Origin: Ophthalmolycus amberensis
Lineage: Eukaryota > Chordata > Actinopteri > Perciformes > Zoarcidae
NCBI GenBank assembly: GCA_024529925.1
Contig: JAFEUB010000846.1
Location: forward strand, 1,427,001 to 1,491,000
Reading direction: 5' to 3'
DNA length: 64,000 bases
This document shows, in pieces, positions 58,456-64,000 of the stretch. The notes beneath the pieces were generated by a model. It worked only from the letters and a program-made list of their open reading frames with translations, had not been told where the DNA came from and searched no databases. Position 1 is the first letter of the stretch. Each line of letters starts with the position of its first letter. A program made the position numbers and the translations under genes.

Positions 58456-58509
<54 letters not shown>

Positions 58510-61500
58510 ATGCGAGGCTGCAGCTGTCCCCAGAGTGTCAGAGGGCAGATGGACTGATAGCCGTGTCCAGGCCGTATACGGCAGGAAGCATTTAACCGGC
58601 TGTCACTGGACTGTATCTCCTCACACCACTTTTAGAAGTGTTCGTTTGCTCAGATGACCGCATGCCTTCTGAGGTTTCACCATGGAGGCCGAAGTGTATG
58701 GTCAGGTTGTTTGTAAACTTGTCGACAGGCGATAAACCATTTAACATGTCCCCTTAAAGGATGTTTTACAGGTTTCAGGAGGAATGTGTGTGTAAAAACA
58801 CATGTTGCAGCCTTAACAAGCTATCATGACATGCAAGTGAAAGCTACATACTTTACTAACACAAAAACTGTGTTCCCCTGCAGCAACGGACTGGGTTGTG
58901 GCTCAAGAGGAGCTGACCCCAACTAACTGCTACTGCATCAAGAATCTCACAGCCGGTGACCTGCTGCGTGTGCGCGTGGTGGCTGTAAACCGCGGTGGCC
59001 GCAGTGAACCTGGTACACTTGCTGAGCCCGTGCCCATCCGGGAGATTGGTGGTGAGTAGCAGCCGATGTTTTACAAAGTGACCAATTATAAGGGGAAGTC
59101 CAAACAGCCCAAGCAGCAGTTGCAACCTATCTTCTATCTTGTATGGCTGTACATTAGTGTAACGGTGTGCAAAAGTGAGGAACATGTCCATTTCTCTGTC
59201 CAAGTCCAAACAAAATGTCCCGGCAAAAGAGTTTTTCACTGATGTAAGGGCAAGTTATGAAATGTCTTGCCTCCAACCTTTTCATCAGGAGCTCGCTGGC
59301 AGTTGTACTGTAACTTATGACCTATGGGGGAAAATGCTCATGTCACAAGCAGGGAGGAGGAGGAGGAGGAGGAGGAGGAGGAGGTATTAACTGCCGGGCG
59401 GCTAAGATGGACTGCACGGATGTATGCACATAAATCTTATAGGTGCAGACAAGACCTTTCATTTGCTGTAAATCATCCTTACACTTGTCCACACGTCTTC
59501 AGTCCTTCAAATAAGAAGGTGACACACTCGCACATTTTGTACTTCACTAAATATTTAACTTTTAATTAAATTAACCTTGTTTTTTGCTGGTAGTGCCCTA
59601 AAGGACTAAAAGAGATGTAAAGCTAACAATAACGCGTTACACAAACATTAAGAAAAGATAAGTGAGCATGGAAATATGTATATTACCAATATACATATGT
59701 ATATACTTTGTTTTAGACGGTTGGGTTTTTTACGACAGGTTGCACATTAATTGACAGTTACAATGTTTAACTGCAGGATCATTTGCAGTTGAAATACATA
59801 TTTGGAACATAAGGTATCTCCTAGTATTCAGGACCATATAGGTTCAAACATGGGTCCTGCAGTGGTTAACTGTCTGGCACTTCTGCTGCATTAAGATGAT
59901 TTTTGATCTTTGATCTTTGAGATGATTTAATGGAAGACTGAGTCAGGCAAAGGAAAACGTTTAGCTAATGAGCCATCTGGCAGCCATATTTTTTACTGAC
60001 TTCAACGCTGTCAGTGTGACCTCACTGTCACTTTCTCACTTCAATTTATGGCGCTGGCTCTCTAGCTGTTCTGCCGTCTGGCACAAGTATCACTTCATGT
60101 CTTGCAATAAATAAACACTCTATAATATAACATGTCTTCATTATGCTCTCTTCAAATTCACTTCAAAGTCACTTTTATGTGATTAGAAATATTAGCCACT
60201 ATTCCTCTGACACTGGTTTATGTTAGAAAGTGCCGCAAAGTGACACTATCAGCCTCTTCTTTGCTTCATTAAACTGACATTTGTTTCGTTACCAAAGCTG
60301 TGAATTTCCATCAGTGCTCACACCGAGTCACATTGACGTAGTGCAGACCTGAGCTGACATGTCCCAGTTATCCACTCTCAGAAGGGCAGCTTAATGTGTC
60401 CGAGTGTATTTCCTGGTCGGGCTTCAGACTGCAGCGAACAAACAGGAAACAAGTAAGTGGAGTAATGCAGTCATGCCACAAGAACTGCTGGTCAACTGAG
60501 GAGAGTGACACATGAGCCTAATTGATGGATTCTGGGTGGATTGTTCAGGGGTAAATTCAGCTGTCCTCACCAATCACTCATCTACATACAAGCTTCTAAT
60601 AAAGACACACTGTCCGGCATATGCTGAAAGCCCCCCACAAAGACACTTTATCCAGAGACAAAGACAGATTATGAATTGTTTGCAGGAGGACTTGCTGGCT
60701 GTTGTAATGCCAGCAACACTTCTGGGCATTGCTGGGAAGGGGGCTGATTAGCAGGGATTACTGTTTGAGCCAAATCTGGAGGCAGACCTGAACCTCGTGG
60801 GGGTGGTCGGTTCCAGGGTTCCATATCTCAGCCTCTGCAGCAATGATATGGTGACAAATGTAAGGACGACGAGGATGAGACGCATTGGGCAAGAAAGCTG
60901 GTGAAAAGCGGAGCAAAATAACGTGGAGAAGGAGAAACGAGTGGAGAAGGAGAAACAGAGTCTGCTGCAAGGAGAGAGAGGTGATGGAAGGCAGCAGGTT
61001 TGATGTGTCCTGTAAGTTCAAAGAGCTTTTCAGACATTTGCTGCTTCTGCAGAAACATGCAAGGTATGCTGTTCCTGATATTTAGCACCCGGCCATCCAA
61101 CATAGAGGGTTAATTAAATGACTCAAGTCCCAACTGCGGTGCAATTTCATCCGTATCATTTTATCCACAGCTCGAGCATACAAGCAGTTATCGCTATTGA
61201 TTTGGGTGTGTTTAGTTTCCAATCTGTTGTACTTAATGGTTTCTACATGTGGTGTTTGACCCCTCCAATTAGCTAAAAAAAAAGTGGTGACAGCTTCCTG
61301 CTTCTTCTTTGTGCATTACAGGAGGGAACACATGTCGGCATTTATCCAAGTGTCTCATCACCAAAGCTATTTTAAGAGCTGCTGGATGCAGGGTCTTCCT
61401 GTTTGGCCTCGCTGCCCAGATACTGTACTTTTCCTCTTTCTTTAGCTAGATCTCCTATGAATGACTACTCGTGGATTTATTTTTGACTTTGATAACCACA

Positions 61501-64000
61501 CAGATGGTGAACTTTTAGTGGAGTGTTGTTTGTTGTTTGAAAGATGAACGGCAAATGTTTTGTTTGTTTAGTATTTTTGCATGTGTATGGTATCTAATAT
61601 TCTGTTCTTTATACGTGTCTTTGTCTTTGTGTAAGTATGATAAATTGATTATTTTGATTCAGATTTTGATTATCGATGAATTGTTTAATATGGTCATTTA
61701 GAATTTCTCAGAGCCCACAGTGATGTCTTCAATAAGCTTTATTTGTCGAATCCAGAAGATATTTAATATATAATTATATGGCAAAGAAAAGCAGCAAATT
61801 GTCCCGTTTTAAAAGCTCAGACCAGAGAATGTTTGGCATTTTTTCTTGAATGAAACAATAAATCGATTGTCGAAATAGTTGCAGATAATTTTCTGTTGAT
61901 TAATCAACTAATTCTTGCAGCTCCCACTAATAAATTATAATCATCATCCTTTATAAAAGACTAATATAAAAGAAAGAAAACATTCACACGAAAAAGTTTA
62001 ATATCAAAAGTATTAAAATAGAATTTTGTGATAAGTTTGGATCGTTGGTCCGTCTGAACTAACTTGGGTGTTAATTTGAGCTCCTTCAGTCATGTTCTCT
62101 CGTCAGCTTTCTGCTGGCCGCTCTATTTAGGTCTTGTTGACCTGTCCTTTTGAGCATACTGTACATAACCCCACTTTGAAGATACAAATGGGAAGTTTGT
62201 ACACTGCTGGCTGGTAATGCTAGAAAACGTTTGTCAAGTGGGGGATTTCTTCACGAAGGTCTCCAGGTTATGTCCGCATAAAAACAATAGCCAAGATAGA
62301 AGATAAACACGGCTGGCTTTAATTCTTGTTTTTCAGAGCGTCCCAAGGTCCGCATTCCCCGCAATCTCAAATCCTGCTATGTCAAGCAGGTTGGAGATCA
62401 GATCAACCTGGTCATCCCCTTTCATGTAAGCTGCACGTATACTCAGTCTGTATAGTTCATGAATAAAATGTGCAGTTGGCACAGACAACTTTACAGTCAT
62501 CCCGCTTCACCTTGCATCTTCTCGTCTCGCGTTTCTCCTTTTTGCAACTCGTCAGGGAAAGCCCAAACCTGTGGTGTCCTGGCGTAAGGACGGTCAGCTT
62601 GTGGATACAAGGGTCAACATCAGGAACAGTGACAAGGACACCATCATATTTATCCGCCACGCTCAGAGGGAGGACTCTGGTGTTTATGAGATTAGCGTTA
62701 AGGTGGACAGGTTGGAGGACAAAGCCACCATCACCCTTCAAATTGTGGGTGAGTCGCACGTGCTTATGTTTACACACCAGCAACACACTTGGATCCACAT
62801 GTTTGTGTGCAACAGGTGTGAATGTGGACTTATTTCAGACCTATCTGTTGAATCGGCTCAGCCGGTTGTGCAGCTGGCTTGTCGACTTGTAGGTTCTGAG
62901 GCTTGTGACTTGCTCCAGCAGAAATTCTAATCACTAGCCAGCATGCATCACACCTCTAACAATGATGACCAGTTGACCCTGCTGTCAGCTGCTACTGTTA
63001 AAATGCGTGGCCTCATGTTAGAGGCATTACCATACAAAGCTCACTTTTGATCCTGGGAGCAGACACCGTTTGTGCCGTGAGGAAAACACTGGTCATGCTT
63101 TTAATCCTTCATAAATACTTAGAGTAATGTGTCTCCTCAGACCGGCCCGGCAGTCCTGCCAATGTGAAGCTGTTGGACACCTGGGACTCCAACGCTGCTC
63201 TTGAATGGACCCCTCCCAAGGATAATGGCAACACAGAGATCACTGGATACACCATCCAGAAGGCTGACAGGAAGACCGGGGTATGGCAGATGTATACTAG
63301 GCCAATCACATTGTCAGAGTGATTTGCAGTGTTTTTAAACTTGTTGTATTCACTCTGAACAACATCTACTGACATCTGAAAATTGGAAACACAAGTACTA
63401 CATGCCGACCAATTAGAGGTCTTGTAGTTTCCACGTGGGATCTCATGTCTCTCATGTCAGCTATGGCATAGCTTCTGAGCCAATTTTGAATATTGTATTT
63501 GTTTATTAGTGATGTCACTTCATTGACTGGGAATACTGAGAATAATTACACTACACACTTAACTTACATACAAACTTTGAGTTTAGACTTTGACATGGAT
63601 CTTCTTTGATCTAAGCGCTGTATTTGAACATCAAACTCTCCCCAACGCCTTTCTCCCAGTTACAATATAGATAAAATCTTCTCTAATCAGATGGTCTGGA
63701 TGAGATTGCCATGTCTCTATTTTCCTGGGATTTACTGAAGAGTCTATCAAAATACCAATAGGTCTTTTTAAAGTTGTGACTCATGGTTCTGGAGGGGAAC
63801 TGGCAGAGATGTAAGTGGATACCGCTGCCAGGGAACATTGAACATATTTAACAACTACCAGAACAGAACCTACAAGGCTACATTTGTAGGCGAGGACATA
63901 CATACTACTCACACGCCATCGCGTTCTACAGTGTAGTTTTCTATCCGTCTGTTGTGTCTCCACCGACAGGAATGGTTCTCGGTGCTGGTGCACCACCACA
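55309..64000 (+). CDS. mybph: mybph, myosin-binding protein H (3'-partial; 9 exons in window)
   Basis: Myosin-binding protein H binds the myosin rod in the thick filament of skeletal muscle. Nine exons with matched phases give 353 codons so far. Order: an Ala/Pro/Glu-rich N-terminus of about 101 residues; Fn3 domain 1 (about 102-202; [34 protein letters not shown]); Ig domain 1 (about 203-297; [30 protein letters not shown]); then the start of Fn3 domain 2 ([30 protein letters not shown]). Having Fn3 first after a Pro/Ala-rich leader is the MyBP-H plan, whereas MyBP-C has several Ig domains first. The second Fn3 end and the C-terminal Ig lie beyond the window. MYBPHL is the nearest alternative; linkage to nav1 favours mybph. 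The paralog letter cannot be assigned. Confidence 0.9.
55511..57301 (+). other. mybph: mybph intron 1
   Basis: Holds a solo LTR (56,200-56,618) and a TTTATTAGGTACACC stretch at about 55,697 that resembles a widespread repeat end. No exon between exons 1 and 2 supported. Confidence 0.8.
56200..56618 (+). mobile_element. solo LTR of a retrotransposon in mybph intron 1
   Basis: A 419-bp unit begins TGTAACGG and ends CGCTACA, so its ends are imperfect inverted repeats with the TG...CA rule. It is flanked by ATAT on both sides (56,196-56,199 and 56,619-56,622), a 4-bp target-site duplication as in Ty3/gypsy-type elements. An AATAAA at 56,567-56,572 sits near the 3' end where an LTR poly(A) signal is expected. 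No internal genes or second LTR are present, so it is a recombined remnant. Confidence 0.65.
57302..57346 (+). CDS. mybph: mybph exon 2 (45 nt, Ala-rich)
   Basis: Acceptor taacactag, donor gtaaac. It codes [15 protein letters not shown]. Phase 1 at both ends, so it can be included or skipped without a frame change. Confidence 0.85.
57605..57661 (+). CDS. mybph: mybph exon 3 (57 nt, Ala/Pro-rich)
   Basis: Acceptor ttgatgctag, donor gtaaca. It codes [18 protein letters not shown]. Phase 1-1. Its first bases resemble exon 2. Confidence 0.87.
57785..57900 (+). repeat. repeat fragment, 'ATAGTTGCAnATAATTTTC' family
   Basis: Ends with AAAATAGTTGCACATAATTTT, then a CAATTCATCGACT-type tail and TTGCAG, as in the copy ending at 61,923. 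Confidence 0.5.
57940..58215 (-). repeat. inverted copy of the same repeat family
   Basis: The reverse complement opens ATTATTTTCATTATCAATTA, has ATCTGCAGATTATTGTCTCG and ends CAAAATAGTTGCAGAATATT. This is the general layout I know for a widespread teleost repeat. Confidence 0.55.
58317..58451 (+). CDS. mybph: mybph exon 4 (Fn3-1, first half)
   Basis: Acceptor cactgttcag, donor gtaagt. It reads [19 protein letters not shown] and [13 protein letters not shown]. The conserved Trp and the GYxIEYC strand mark Fn3. Phase 1-1. A (GT)n microsatellite starts directly in the donor. Confidence 0.95.
58452..58883 (+). other. mybph: mybph intron 4
   Basis: Starts with gtaagtctg running into (GT)24. Rest ordinary. 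Confidence 0.85.
58459..58506. repeat. (TG)24 microsatellite next to mybph exon 4 donor
   Basis: Begins 8 nt after the exon end, continuous with the donor gtaagtctg. Confidence 0.95.
58884..59051 (+). CDS. mybph: mybph exon 5 (Fn3-1, second half)
   Basis: Acceptor cccctgcag, donor gtgagt. It reads [19 protein letters not shown] and [18 protein letters not shown], the closing strands of Fn3. Phase 1-1. Confidence 0.95.
59352..59384. repeat. (GAG)10 trinucleotide repeat
   Basis: Purine-only GGA/GAG run in mybph intron 5. Confidence 0.9.
61640..61930 (+). repeat. third copy of the same repeat family
   Basis: Ends AATCGATTGTCGAAATAGTT, GCAGATAATTTTCTGTTG and TTGCAGCTCC. It shares its 3' end with the copy at 57,785 and is opposite to that at 57,940. 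Confidence 0.55.
62337..62425 (+). CDS. mybph: mybph exon 6 (Ig-1, first part)
   Basis: Acceptor tttttcag, donor gtaagc. It reads [19 protein letters not shown] and INLVIPFH, the first strands of the Ig domain as in MyBP-H and MyBP-C. It ends in phase 0. Confidence 0.95.
62556..62748 (+). CDS. mybph: mybph exon 7 (Ig-1, second part)
   Basis: Acceptor aactcgtcag, donor gtgagt. It reads [38 protein letters not shown] and [11 protein letters not shown]. The Trp and DSGxY motif mark the Ig fold. It ends in phase 1. Confidence 0.96.
62749..63140 (+). other. mybph: mybph intron 7
   Basis: 392 nt of ordinary intron. Nothing noted. Confidence 0.85.
63141..63280 (+). CDS. mybph: mybph exon 8 (Fn3-2, first half)
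   Basis: Acceptor gtctcctcag, donor gtatgg. It reads [37 protein letters not shown] and IQKADRKTG. It ends in phase 0. Confidence 0.95.
63281..63969 (+). other. mybph: mybph intron 8
   Basis: 689 nt, AT-rich. Nothing noted. Confidence 0.85.
63970..64000 (+). CDS. mybph: mybph exon 9 (cut by window end)
   Basis: Acceptor caccgacag. It reads [10 protein letters not shown], matching EWFTVLEHY of MYBPH, then runs off the window. Confidence 0.9.

Larger units (their letters stand above)
59052..62336 (+). other. mybph: mybph intron 5 (3.3 kb)
   Basis: Largest mybph intron seen. It has a (GAG)n run at 59,352-59,384, an 11-bp perfect inverted repeat at 59,674-59,698 and a third fragment of the 57.8-kb repeat family at 61,640-61,930. 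No coding exon supported. Confidence 0.8.

Noticed and set aside
58346..58657. 103-codon ORF running past mybph exon 4
   Set aside because: Only its first part is coding; it continues through the donor into the (TG)24 repeat.
59674..59698. 11-bp perfect inverted repeat with a 3-nt loop
   Set aside because: AT-rich and expected by chance in several kb of intron; no associated feature.

Overview
The window is vertebrate nuclear DNA, almost certainly from a ray-finned (probably percomorph) fish. The genes are split into many small exons with canonical GT/AG introns, the introns are full of (CA)n/(GT)n microsatellites, and several repeats have the look of families I know from teleost genomes. 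There is no prokaryotic gene, operon, CRISPR array or rRNA. Species cannot be read from the sequence.

Two protein-coding genes lie on the + strand in tandem. (1) Positions 1 to about 54,915 hold most of nav1 (neuron navigator 1). I can place 28 consecutive coding exons between 4,665 and 52,529 with every splice phase consistent. They give 1,661 codons plus a stop that end in the NAV1-type C-terminus; the N-terminal exon(s) lie left of the window. The protein is a serine-rich microtubule plus-end protein with an SxIP motif, a central coiled coil and a C-terminal AAA-type ATPase domain (Walker A in exon 22, Walker B in exon 23). A 26-kb intron (6,597-32,644) contains a CpG-rich island with a candidate alternative first exon (ATG at 18,875) whose splice phase matches exon 3, which would give a shorter 1,541-residue isoform. 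The 3' UTR runs about 2.4 kb to a poly(A) signal at 54,894.

(2) From 55,245 to the right edge lies mybph (myosin-binding protein H, muscle thick filament): a TATA box, an Ala/Pro-rich N-terminus spread over three phase-1 exons, then Fn3, Ig and the start of a second Fn3 domain. The gene runs off the right end inside exon 9. Only about 350 bp separate the nav1 poly(A) signal from the mybph TATA box. The two genes work in different tissues (neurons and muscle). Their linkage matches the human 1q32.1 region, where NAV1 and MYBPH are on the same arm segment.

Other content: one solo LTR with a target-site duplication in mybph intron 1, several MITE-like and SINE-like repeats, repeat families present in two or three copies in the window, and many microsatellites, several directly downstream of 5' splice sites. 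I found no new gene system. The best leads are the internal nav1 promoter/first exon, an in-frame 123-nt retained-intron candidate, a 24-nt microexon with a tandem donor next to it, and the modular Ala/Pro exons of mybph.
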